From NCBI GenBank assembly GCA_036397755.1, contig DASWII010000009.1, forward strand, positions 1 through 64,000: a stretch of 64,000 nt of DNA. The letters run 5' to 3'. Below the pieces are notes generated by a model. The model saw only the letters and a program-made list of their open reading frames with translations. It was not told the origin of the DNA and did no database searches. The position numbers were made by a program, and so were the translations under genes. Source of the stretch: CAMYLY01 sp036397755 (GTDB lineage: Bacteria; Gemmatimonadota; Gemmatimonadetes; Gemmatimonadales; GWC2-71-9). Position 1 is the stretch's first letter; each line of letters begins with the position of its first letter. This document shows positions 1 to 8,358 of this stretch, piece by piece.

Positions 1-176
1 GCCACGGACCCGGCCCCGCCGGAGAGGAACACGGGGTCGACCAGGCCACGAGCACCCGCTGGCAACAGCCATAACCACATCACCACGGCTCCCAAGGAGT
101 GATTCCGTCCAAATGCTCAGTTTTTCCGCAACCTGCTAGGGCCCCAGGCAGCCGTGGACGTAGGGGAACGTTGCGC

Positions 177-1745
177 GTGAGCACTGGTGGGTTGCGCGGG
201 TGGGCCCGTCGGGCGGCCGGCGCCCTGGTGCCGGTCGTTTGGTGCGCCGTCGTTCCCGGCCCGGTGGCGCACGCGCAGGGCTTCGTCGTCGTCGAGGCGT
301 CGATCGCCGACATCCACGACGCGATGCAGCGAGGGGAACTGACCGCGGTCCAGCTCGTCCAGGCGTATCTCGCGCGGATCGGAGCATACGACAAGCGCGG
401 GCCGGCCCTCAACGCGATCATCACCGTGAACCCGCGTGCGCTGGAGCGCGCCTCCGAGCTGGATCGGGCGTTTGCGACCGGCGGCTTCGTGGGACCGCTG
501 CATGGGATTCCCGTGATCCTGAAGGACAATTACGACACGTACGACCTTGAGACGACCGCCGGGTCGGCATCGCTGGCCGGCTCGATTCCCCCGGACGATG
601 CATTTCAGGTCAGGCGACTCCGCGAGGCTGGGGCCATCGTGCTCGCCAAGGCGAACATGGCGGAGTTCGCCTTTTCCCCGTATGAAACGGTGGGTTCGCG
701 GCTCCCGGGATACACACGCAATCCATACGCGTTGAATCGCGTGACCGCGGGTTCGAGCGGCGGGACCGCCGCGGCCGTGGCGGCAAGCTTCGGAGCCGTC
801 GGCCTGGGGACGGACACGGGGAACTCCATCCGCGGTCCATCGTCTCACCAGGCGCTGGTCGGCATTCGTTCCACGATGGGGCTCACGAGTCGGGACGGCA
901 TTGTCCCACTGTATCTCGACAAGGACGTCGGCGGACCCATGGCACGCACCGTGGCGGACGCCGTCGCCGTGTTCCAAGTGATCGTGGGCTATGACGCGGC
1001 GGATCCCGTCACCGAGGCGGCGGCCGGTCGGGCCACCCCACGTTACGCGGACTACCTCGACCCGGACGCGTTGCGTGGTGCGCGAATCGGGGTGATGCGT
1101 CAGTGGTCCCACCGGCCGGGTGCCGACGGCGAGGTCCTCGCGCGATTTGAGGCGGCGCTCGACGACATGCGATCGGCCGGGGCAACCATTGTTGACTCGG
1201 TCACGATCCCCGAGATGGACGAGCTGCGGCGCTCCGGCTTGTGGTGCCGACGGTTTCAGTGGGACATCAACCGCTACCTCGAAACGCTAGGCGACCGAGC
1301 TCCGGTCAAGACGCTGGAAGAGATTGTCGCGTCCGGGCGTACGCATCCGTCCATCCGACCGCGACTCGAGTTCTTTCAGCGCTTTGCCGAAGCTCCCGAG
1401 CGGGACGCCACGTGTGTGGCGGCAGCGGAGAATCAGGCAAGGCTGCGGGAGGCGGTGCGCCGCGAGCTGACCCGGCACCAGCTCGATGTCATGGCCTATC
1501 CGACGTGGAGTAACCCTCCGCGCCTCATCGGCGACCTCAATAGCCCGCACGGAGATAACAGTCAGGATCTGGCCCCGGGGACGGGCTTCCCTGCCATCAC
1601 GGTTCCCATGGGCTTTGTGCTGGACGGATTGCCCGTCGGTCTCCAGCTGTTCGGCGACGCATGGTCCGAACCGCGTTTGATCGCGTTGGCGCATGCGTAC
1701 GAGCAGCGCACCCGGCATCGGAGGCCGCCACCCACGACGCCGTGA
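177..1745 (+). CDS. Secreted amidase-signature family hydrolase
   Basis: Probably hydrolyses a C-N (amide) bond outside the cytoplasm; the substrate cannot be told from sequence. Numbered from GTG 177, the Ser-cisSer-Lys triad is visible: Lys116 in ILKDNYDT, cis-Ser193 in AGSSGGT and nucleophile Ser217 in TDTGNSIRG. The 24-residue spacing between the two serines is the family norm, but the usual GGSIR is GNSIR here. I chose GTG 177 because AGGGGA lies about 8 bases upstream and the protein then opens with a twin-Arg/hydrophobic signal peptide ending AHAQG. An upstream ATG at 99 would add 26 Pro/Arg-rich residues. It stands alone, followed by a convergent gene. The 176 bases before it hold nothing I recognise. 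Confidence 0.87.
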   Translation: MSTGGLRGWARRAAGALVPVVWCAVVPGPVAHAQGFVVVEASIADIHDAMQRGELTAVQLVQAYLARIGAYDKRGPALNAIITVNPRALERASELDRAFATGGFVGPLHGIPVILKDNYDTYDLETTAGSASLAGSIPPDDAFQVRRLREAGAIVLAKANMAEFAFSPYETVGSRLPGYTRNPYALNRVTAGSSGGTAAAVAASFGAVGLGTDTGNSIRGPSSHQALVGIRSTMGLTSRDGIVPLYLDKDVGGPMARTVADAVAVFQVIVGYDAADPVTEAAAGRATPRYADYLDPDALRGARIGVMRQWSHRPGADGEVLARFEAALDDMRSAGATIVDSVTIPEMDELRRSGLWCRRFQWDINRYLETLGDRAPVKTLEEIVASGRTHPSIRPRLEFFQRFAEAPERDATCVAAAENQARLREAVRRELTRHQLDVMAYPTWSNPPRLIGDLNSPHGDNSQDLAPGTGFPAITVPMGFVLDGLPVGLQLFGDAWSEPRLIALAHAYEQRTRHRRPPPTTP

Positions 1746-1864
1746 CGGGCGGTGGACAGTGGGTGACAGGGTCTGATGCCGGCGCCGCGCCGCGCCTGCC
1801 CCGGACACGCGCACCAGCGAGACGAATCACGGATCACGTCTTGCCAGCCGCCCTCCGGCCCTGG

Positions 1865-3139
1865 CTACCGCCTCTCCGCCTTGATGAACACCTCGATACT
1901 GCCCGGGCGATCGTTGACATAGCGCAGGCGAATGCGACCGTCGTCCGATTCGGTGATCACCGCCGGTACGGCGTTCGCGGTGAGATACCAGCCTTCGGGC
2001 AGCACCACTGTATTGCGGGCCCGCCCGAACGAGCGATCCCAAAGCAGTTCCCCATTCTGCAGCAGGTAGCGGCCCGGGTCGGTGTAGGTCTCAGTGATCC
2101 GCAAACGCAGCGAAGCTCCCTCGCCCACGGGATCGAACCATATGACGATCACTTCGGACGAGTCGGTTACCGGCTCGCCGATGTCGATCCCGCGGCCCGC
2201 GATGGCACCGCCGCGAAGCGTCTCGACGCGCAGCGGCTCCCCCGTGTCAAGCGCGACGGCCGCGGGATCGGACGCCTTGCTCCCTGAGCGGACCACGTTG
2301 AGGTAGCGGTCGACGCCGGGTCGTGACTCCGTGTAGTCGTGAAACAACTTGAAGGAATGGGTCTCCGGTTGCTGGAGGAAGTACGTGATGTCGCGATTTT
2401 CGAACGCGCGCTCGCTAAAGCGATAGTCCGCGCGCGCGGTGACGGGGACCGCGATCGTCGTGGTGGCTCGCTCGGGTACCGATGCGCTCCGCGCGCGCCC
2501 CCCCGTCGCGGCCCCAGCGGTCCGCAACCGTCGGCCGACGATCTCGAGGGGCACTGCTGCGGGCCCGCGGTTCATGAAACTCGCACGAATGCGGCCGTCC
2601 GCTTCTTTCACGACTTGAACTGGATGGTTCGCGGCCACCAACTCGTATCCCGTCGGAAGCACGACTGCGTTGCGATCGATCCCCAGCAAACGGTCGAAAT
2701 GCACCGCGCCTGCCTCGTCCCGCCAATAGCTCGCCGTGTCGCGATAGGTCTTGTCGATCCGTACGCGCGCCTGCCCGCCTGCGGGAACCGGTCGGGCCAA
2801 CGTCACTGCGAGGTAGTCTTGCCCGTCGCGCGCATTCCGCATGCCCATGCTTCGCGCCTCGGTGCCATCGACGACGCGCCAGGGGAGCTCGCGACCCGAG
2901 TGCAGATCGTACACCGCGTCCACTGTGTGCTCGCTGCCGGTACGCAGGCCGTTGAAGTAGTAGCGGGCGCCTGGGGTCGTGGCGGAGACGTCGTAGAGAA
3001 TCCGGAAGCTCTGCGTCTCGGGCGCCAGAAGCTCGTATCGCGTGTAGTCGTCTGTCTGGGTTTGGACGAATTCCACTTGCGCGTTGGCCGGCGTCAGAGG
3101 CGCAACCGCAACGGCGAGAAGGAGGAGACTGGGACGCAT
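1865..3139 (-). CDS. Secreted protein with an internally duplicated domain, function unknown
   Basis: 424 residues with a clear signal peptide (cleavage after ANA, about residue 20). The mature part is two copies of one roughly 175-residue unit. Copy 1 (about 32-207) opens with APETQSFRILYDV and ends with NAVVLPTGYELV ... DGRIRASFMNRGP. Copy 2 (about 250-424) opens with QPETHSFKLFHDY and ends with NTVVLPEGWYLT ... DGRIRLRYVNDRP. Each has alternating beta-strand-like stretches and no catalytic motif I recognise, suggesting two beta-sandwich modules acting as a periplasmic or surface binding protein. It is divergent from the spermidine-synthase-like gene, with 85 bases between. I do not recognise a named family. 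Confidence 0.85.
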   Translation of the reverse strand: MRPSLLLLAVAVAPLTPANAQVEFVQTQTDDYTRYELLAPETQSFRILYDVSATTPGARYYFNGLRTGSEHTVDAVYDLHSGRELPWRVVDGTEARSMGMRNARDGQDYLAVTLARPVPAGGQARVRIDKTYRDTASYWRDEAGAVHFDRLLGIDRNAVVLPTGYELVAANHPVQVVKEADGRIRASFMNRGPAAVPLEIVGRRLRTAGAATGGRARSASVPERATTTIAVPVTARADYRFSERAFENRDITYFLQQPETHSFKLFHDYTESRPGVDRYLNVVRSGSKASDPAAVALDTGEPLRVETLRGGAIAGRGIDIGEPVTDSSEVIVIWFDPVGEGASLRLRITETYTDPGRYLLQNGELLWDRSFGRARNTVVLPEGWYLTANAVPAVITESDDGRIRLRYVNDRPGSIEVFIKAERR

Positions 3140-3209
3140 GGGTTGTCCTGGGTGAGAGCCAGGTCCAAAGGTACGATGTCGGTCGGTCGCGGGAAGCCCG
3201 GCGGTGGGA

Positions 3210-3215
3210 TAGCTT
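3210..3215 (+). promoter_or_regulatory. Probable -10 element, leaderless start
   Basis: TAGCTT ends 9 bases before the GTG start at 3225, so transcription would begin at or next to the start codon. No good -35 is visible. It belongs to a recurring pattern in this window. Confidence 0.4.
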
Positions 3216-3224
3216 GGTCCGCTC

Positions 3225-6200
3225 GTGCACCGTCTCTTCTATCTCATCTTCGCGCTCTCGGGTGCCGCCGGCTTGATGTACGAGTCGGTGTGGGCTCGGT
3301 ACATGGGCCTCTGGGTTGGTCACTCGGCGTACGCCCAGGTGCTGGTGCTCGGCATCTTTCTTGGCGGCATGGCACTGGGCGCGCTGCTGGTCGGTGCTCG
3401 CGCTGAGCGGATTCGTGATCCACTCCGCCTGTATGCGATCGTCGAGATCGTGGTCGGGTTGATCGGGCTGGTGTTCCATGACGTGTTCGCGTTCACGACG
3501 ACCTGGGCCTACGACGTGATGTTGCCTGCGATGGGCCCCGGGTTCGCTGCCATGCTCGCCCAGTGGTCCATGGCAGGGCTGTTGCTGCTCCCGCAGTCGC
3601 TCTTGCTCGGCGCGACGTTCCCGCTTCTTGCCGCCGGTATGTTGCGCCGCAGCACCGTGCCGTCCGGGACGGTGCTGGCGCTGCTGTACTTCGCCAACGG
3701 CATCGGCGCGTCCCTAGGGGTGCTGGTGGCCGGGTTTTGGCTGCTCGGGGCGGCGGGTCTCCCCGGAACGGTGGTCGCGGCCGGTACGGTGAACTTGGTC
3801 GTCGGCCTGGTGGCGTTCGCACTCTCGCGGCCGTCGCATGCGGCCGCCGGCCCGGTTCCGAAACTCGCCCCGCGCATGGAACCCGTCGACCCGCGCCGTT
3901 CTCGCCTCACGCGGGTGCTGGTTGCGGTGAGCTTCGGTACGGCGGTCGCGTCATTCATCTATGAGATCGCTTGGCTCCGGATGCTGTCGTTGGCGCTTGG
4001 AAGTGCCACACACGTGTTCGAAGTCATGCTGTCGGCCTTCATCCTGGGACTCGCCGTCGGGGCGTTCTGGGTGCGCCGCCACGTGGACCGGTGGGAGGAC
4101 CCGGTCCGCGTGCTGGCGGTGGTGCAGTGGCTCATGGGGCTCGCGGCGCTCGCTACACTGCCGGCATTCGGCGCGTCCTTTGGCTGGACCGCGTGGCTGT
4201 TCGAGACGCTGAATCGTAGCGAGGGAGGCTACGTGGTCTTCAACGTGGCTCGCTACGGCACCGCGCTGGCCGTCATGTTCCCCTCGACGTTCCTCGCGGG
4301 GATCACGTTTCCCCTCGTCACCCGGACGCTGTACGCCGGCGGAGGCGGCATCGGCGAGCGGGCGATCGGAACGGTCTACGGCGCCAACACCCTGGGGTCC
4401 ATCACCGGTGCAGGACTCGCGGGGCTCGTCCTGCTGCCGCTCCTCGGCTTGCGCGGGCTGCTCGTGTCCGGCGCGGTGCTGGACATGCTCATTGGGCTTG
4501 CGCTGCTCGCGCTGCTGGCGACCGTTCCGTCACGGCGTTTGATCGGCGCGCTCGCCACCGGCACCGTGGTCGCCGCGGCGTGGGCGCTGACGGCGGGCCA
4601 GGTGGGCGAGGCACGGCTGGCAAGCGGTGTGTACCGACACGGCAACCCGGATGTGCTGGAGGCGGCGGAGATGCTGTCCTACCATGACGGGCGCACGGCC
4701 ACCGTGTCGGTGTTCCGTGACGGCGACCTGCTCACCATTGCGACCAACGGAAAGCCGGACGGGTCGCTGCCCATGAGTTGGATCGCGCCGGATCGGTGTA
4801 CCGGAGCGGCGGATACGGCAGCGTTGCGTGCCGATCAGGCGACACAGATCGTGGCGCCCCTCATCACACTGGCGCATGCGGCGGCCGGCGCCCGCGTCGC
4901 CGTCATCGGGCATGGCACCGGGATGTCGGCACATGCGGTGCTGGCCGACACTACCGTGCGGCGGGTGACGACGGTCGAGATCGAGCCCGCCATGGTGGCG
5001 GGATCCCGCGCGTTCTATCCGGCCAACCGCAGAGTCTTCGACGATGAACGGTCGGGCATCGTTGCTGGCGACGCGCGGGCGTACTTTGCCGGCACGGTCG
5101 ATTCGTTCGATGTGATCTTCTCGGAACCGTCCAACCCGTGGGTGAGTGGTGTCGCGAGTCTCTTCACGCTCGAGTTCTACGGACATGTACGGCGGCGCCT
5201 TACCGACGGTGGGGCATTCGGGCAGTGGCTTCATCTCTACGAACTCAACGATGGGCTGGTGATGACCGTCCTCGCCGCCATCCACAGGACGTTCGACGAC
5301 TACGCGCTGTTTGCCACGAGCCCGGGCGATATCCTCGTCGTGGCCATCCGGGGCAGGGCGGCGAGTCCTGACTGGGAGCGACTGGCGGAGATCTTCGCCG
5401 GCCGCGACGGCTGCGGGGTCGTGCGTCCCAGCGTCGCGGAGCTGCGTGCGCTCCAGATTGCCGACAAGGCCGTCTTTGCGCCGCTCCTTGACGGCGGAGG
5501 GGTCGAGCCCAATTCGGACTACTATCCGGTACTCGACCTCGGCGCGCAACGGACGTTCTTCACCAAAGAGTTCGCTTTCGGCATCTACGAGCTGGCCACC
5601 GCCGGATTCGACCTATCGGCCGCCTTGAGCGAGCGACGGTACCGACCCCTCAGCGGGGTGACCCCCTTCGTTGCCGGACACCCCCGGCTCGTGTCGCTGC
5701 ACAGAGCGGCGTTTGTGGCCGCTGATCCTTCGACCGTGCGTGTCGAACGGGCCCAGGCGCCGTTCCGGGCCGCGCGACATGCGTGGGAAGGATGGGTGGT
5801 GCGGTTGGAGCGGGACCGACCTCCCGGAGATTGGTCGGCTTGGCTCGCGGAGTTCCAGACTGTTGCGCGCGCCCGATCCGGCGGGACGGCTGGTTGGCGT
5901 GACTCGGTGCTCCTCGAGGCGACGGAAGCGTTCGTGGAGCGGCATGCGGCTCCGGCGCGCGTGCGCGCAGCGGTGGAGTTCGAGGATGCCTTGCAGAGTT
6001 GGGACTACCCGCGCCTCGCGGCTGCGGCCGACGCGATCATCGCTGCTGGGGAGCCTCTGGACGAAGGCCTCGACCCGACGCTCCTGCTGGAGGCAGCGGT
6101 CTTGGCGCAATGGCGGTTGGGGCGTGTGTCCGAGGCACGAGTGGCGCGCGACCAACTCCTTCGTCGCGGTGTGGTCGATCGCTCCGCGCTCCGCTTCCAA

Positions 6201-6239
6201 CTACTTTCGGCCTTGGTCGATGCGTCGGAGCGTCGTTAG
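3225..6239 (+). CDS. Polytopic membrane protein fused to a spermidine-synthase-like domain
   Basis: 1004 residues in three parts. Residues 1 to about 470 are two blocks of transmembrane helices in an MFS-like arrangement, beginning almost at the start codon (LFYLIFALSGAAGLMYESVW). About 540-760 is a SAM-binding Rossmann domain of the spermidine synthase fold (VAVIGHGTG near 558-566). The last 230 residues are soluble and helical, TPR-like. Where true SpeE enzymes have the catalytic Asp region this has SEPSNPWVSG (from about 633), typical of fused 'spermidine synthases' whose substrate is unknown, so polyamine synthesis is not supported. A GTG start is used, since the hydrophobic N-terminus allows little else. 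Confidence 0.85.
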   Translation: MHRLFYLIFALSGAAGLMYESVWARYMGLWVGHSAYAQVLVLGIFLGGMALGALLVGARAERIRDPLRLYAIVEIVVGLIGLVFHDVFAFTTTWAYDVMLPAMGPGFAAMLAQWSMAGLLLLPQSLLLGATFPLLAAGMLRRSTVPSGTVLALLYFANGIGASLGVLVAGFWLLGAAGLPGTVVAAGTVNLVVGLVAFALSRPSHAAAGPVPKLAPRMEPVDPRRSRLTRVLVAVSFGTAVASFIYEIAWLRMLSLALGSATHVFEVMLSAFILGLAVGAFWVRRHVDRWEDPVRVLAVVQWLMGLAALATLPAFGASFGWTAWLFETLNRSEGGYVVFNVARYGTALAVMFPSTFLAGITFPLVTRTLYAGGGGIGERAIGTVYGANTLGSITGAGLAGLVLLPLLGLRGLLVSGAVLDMLIGLALLALLATVPSRRLIGALATGTVVAAAWALTAGQVGEARLASGVYRHGNPDVLEAAEMLSYHDGRTATVSVFRDGDLLTIATNGKPDGSLPMSWIAPDRCTGAADTAALRADQATQIVAPLITLAHAAAGARVAVIGHGTGMSAHAVLADTTVRRVTTVEIEPAMVAGSRAFYPANRRVFDDERSGIVAGDARAYFAGTVDSFDVIFSEPSNPWVSGVASLFTLEFYGHVRRRLTDGGAFGQWLHLYELNDGLVMTVLAAIHRTFDDYALFATSPGDILVVAIRGRAASPDWERLAEIFAGRDGCGVVRPSVAELRALQIADKAVFAPLLDGGGVEPNSDYYPVLDLGAQRTFFTKEFAFGIYELATAGFDLSAALSERRYRPLSGVTPFVAGHPRLVSLHRAAFVAADPSTVRVERAQAPFRAARHAWEGWVVRLERDRPPGDWSAWLAEFQTVARARSGGTAGWRDSVLLEATEAFVERHAAPARVRAAVEFEDALQSWDYPRLAAAADAIIAAGEPLDEGLDPTLLLEAAVLAQWRLGRVSEARVARDQLLRRGVVDRSALRFQLLSALVDASERR

Positions 6240-6327
6240 CCCTGCGGCACAGTCCGTAGTGGGTGGAGAAATCCGGTCAGCGCCCGTCTCGCGCTCGACA
6301 TTCCAGGGGGCCGGACCCCAGTAGCGC

Positions 6328-7014
6328 TCAGCGTTCTCGAGGGGGAATCGTATCGAGGAGGCTGGCGGCGACGTACCCCAGCACCGAGTCGTTATCCAGC
6401 AGCGTCCACCATCCGGCGACGCGATCGGACACCGTCACGCGCGCGCCGGGCGGGAGAACGCGTGCCACGCGGTACAGCAATCCTCTCCCGCTACGGACGT
6501 TCGCCCACTCGTTGGTGAACAGCACCCGGACGTTCGCGACACGCGGTTCCACGCGCGAGATCGCAACGCCCGGATCCGTCGCGACGGGAGCGGAGGATTC
6601 GACGCTGCTGCTCAGGGCGTTGCGGGCGGTGTCGCTGCGGGTCACTTCCAGCGGCGCGGCCGTGACAGGGGCCGCCGCCGGAGCGGCCTGGACCTCCCCT
6701 GCGCTCCGAACCGGTGCCGGCGTGGCGTTGCGGTCGAGCTGTGGGACGACGATGAAAAACAGGGCGACGGCGACGGCGACCAGTCCGAACGAGCCGAGCA
6801 CGCGGGCAGTGCGCCATCGGGAAGCGGCGTATCCGCAGTGCGGGCATTCCTTGGAGCCCCGGACAAGGAGACCCTCGCACCGCGGGCACGGTTCAAGTTC
6901 GTTGAGACTGCCCACCGAGTGGAGGTCCGGCGTGAGCCGGTTGGCGCACGACGGGCAGCGCGAGGCGACGCTGAGCACCTGGTGCCCGCAGTGGGGGCAG
7001 CGGATCAATGCCAT
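6328..7014 (-). CDS. Zinc-ribbon, single-TM, SH3b-domain protein
   Basis: 228 residues. The N-terminus carries two short zinc ribbons (CPHCGHQ ... CPSC, then CPRC ... CPHCG, residues about 5-65) on the cytoplasmic side. One transmembrane helix follows (about 75-95, FGLVAVAVALFFIVV), then an Ala/Pro linker and a C-terminal bacterial SH3 domain (about 160-225, NVRSGRG ... GWWTLL ... GYV). SH3b domains bind peptidoglycan or peptides, so this probably links a cytoplasmic metal-ribbon module to the wall; the role is unknown. I use the ATG at 7014 rather than an open extension to 7248, because the ribbon starts right after it and a TAGTTT -10 lies 7 bases upstream. It is convergent with the preceding gene. 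Confidence 0.83.
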   Translation of the reverse strand: MALIRCPHCGHQVLSVASRCPSCANRLTPDLHSVGSLNELEPCPRCEGLLVRGSKECPHCGYAASRWRTARVLGSFGLVAVAVALFFIVVPQLDRNATPAPVRSAGEVQAAPAAAPVTAAPLEVTRSDTARNALSSSVESSAPVATDPGVAISRVEPRVANVRVLFTNEWANVRSGRGLLYRVARVLPPGARVTVSDRVAGWWTLLDNDSVLGYVAASLLDTIPPRER

Positions 7015-7049
7015 GGTTGGCAAACTAACGCACGCGGCCGCCGGGGGGG

Positions 7050-8264
7050 CTAGCGCCCTCGGCGCGGACGCAACTCGACGATCATCGCCGCGTGGTCCGA
7101 GCCAACGTCGTCGCTGATGCGGGCGCTCACGACCTGCCAAGTGGTATCGGCCAAGACGTGATCGATGCGGGCGCGGATCCAGCCGTTCAGGCGCGTTCCA
7201 CCCAAACCCACTCCTGCGAGGCTGAACGCGTTGTGCCAGCCGCGCCACGCCGCGCGGTAGATCGGGCTCTCGGGCGGCGTGTTGAAATCGCCCGCGACGA
7301 TGTGCGGTGCCGGGAAGCCGTCGACCCAGTGTCGGGCCCGCAGCAGCTCGATTGCGCGCAAGGACGACTTGGACTCGAGCCGCTCAATCCCCGGTTCGAG
7401 GTCGCCGTGCCGAATCCGTGTGAGCCCCGCGCGTGGCGTGTCCAGATGCAGATTGGTGACGTACACCGTGCCGCGGTCTTGAAGAACACGGTACGTCGCC
7501 ACCAAGCCCGACCCTCCCGCGGCCTCGAACGCCTCGCGGTCCATCACTTCGACGGCGTCGATGGAATCGCGGCTCACGATGCACAACGTGCCGTTCGTTC
7601 GGACAAACCAGCCCGACAGGTCTCGGAGGGTCGCGGACAGTTCGCTCGCACACTCCTGCACCACAAGAATGTCGGGATTCCATGCGAGGAGGAGGGCGGA
7701 AGGCGAGAGCCTGAGGGTCTTGCCTCCCATGGCGTTGAAGGTCACGACGCGAACGTCGCGTACCGGGTCTGACTCGGTTACCCAGCTGCGCCACCCCGTG
7801 CGAAGTCCCACGACAGGGCCCGCAACGACCAGGGCGCTGATGCCAAGCGGGACGAGCATGAGTCGATCCCACCTTGCAACGGTCGGCACCAGCAGGAGCA
7901 ACGGCAACGCCAGGACCCAGCGGGGGCCGAATAGCAGCGTGGTGGCGAGCCACCAGCGGTCCGACAGCCACCACACACAAATGGCTGCCACCACCGTCAA
8001 GAGGCTGTAGCCCACGACGCCACTCCACACGATTCGATCCCGCCGGGAGCCGGATGCCGGATAGGCCAAATGACCGATGCGTCGGACGACCCTCCGCACG
8101 CGCTGGCGGTCGACGGGTGCCCCGCAGGCTCCGCACCGCGCCCGTGACCAGAATCGGCCGCGCGCCAGCCGTACACGGTGGCCGTGCGGGCACCGCACGA
8201 CAGTGTCGGCAGGACGGATCCAGCCCTGTAGTGATATGGGGCGTGCGGGCGTCACGGCGATCAT
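7050..8264 (-). CDS. Membrane-anchored endonuclease/exonuclease/phosphatase family protein
   Basis: 404 residues. The C-terminal half (about 165-400) is an EEP-fold metal-dependent phosphoesterase: VVTFNAMGG at the N-terminal strand, DILVVQE (metal Glu), VAGDFNTPP, RIDHVLAD and SDHAAM are all intact, so it should be catalytic on a phosphodiester or phosphomonoester. It is preceded by an unusual front end: a Cys/His cluster (residues about 24-47, with C-G-A-C-G-A-C spacing) resembling a zinc ribbon, then three to four transmembrane helices (about 78-160). The substrate could be a nucleic acid, lipid or sugar phosphate and cannot be settled here. It lies 35 bases upstream of the zinc-ribbon/SH3b gene on the same strand, so the two may be co-transcribed. 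Confidence 0.85.
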   Translation of the reverse strand: MIAVTPARPISLQGWIRPADTVVRCPHGHRVRLARGRFWSRARCGACGAPVDRQRVRRVVRRIGHLAYPASGSRRDRIVWSGVVGYSLLTVVAAICVWWLSDRWWLATTLLFGPRWVLALPLLLLVPTVARWDRLMLVPLGISALVVAGPVVGLRTGWRSWVTESDPVRDVRVVTFNAMGGKTLRLSPSALLLAWNPDILVVQECASELSATLRDLSGWFVRTNGTLCIVSRDSIDAVEVMDREAFEAAGGSGLVATYRVLQDRGTVYVTNLHLDTPRAGLTRIRHGDLEPGIERLESKSSLRAIELLRARHWVDGFPAPHIVAGDFNTPPESPIYRAAWRGWHNAFSLAGVGLGGTRLNGWIRARIDHVLADTTWQVVSARISDDVGSDHAAMIVELRPRRGR

Positions 8265-8358
8265 CTCGCGGCAGTGTGGCGCTGAAGCTCGGTGACGAAG
8301 GCGAAGGTGTCAACGCTCCGGTGATTAGATTGCGAGGTCACCCGAGCGACGGCTGATC

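Noticed and set aside
6240..6327. Bidirectional terminator between the convergent genes
   Set aside because: A short GGGG/CCCC stem exists around 6306-6319, but it is imperfect and lacks T-tracts on either strand.
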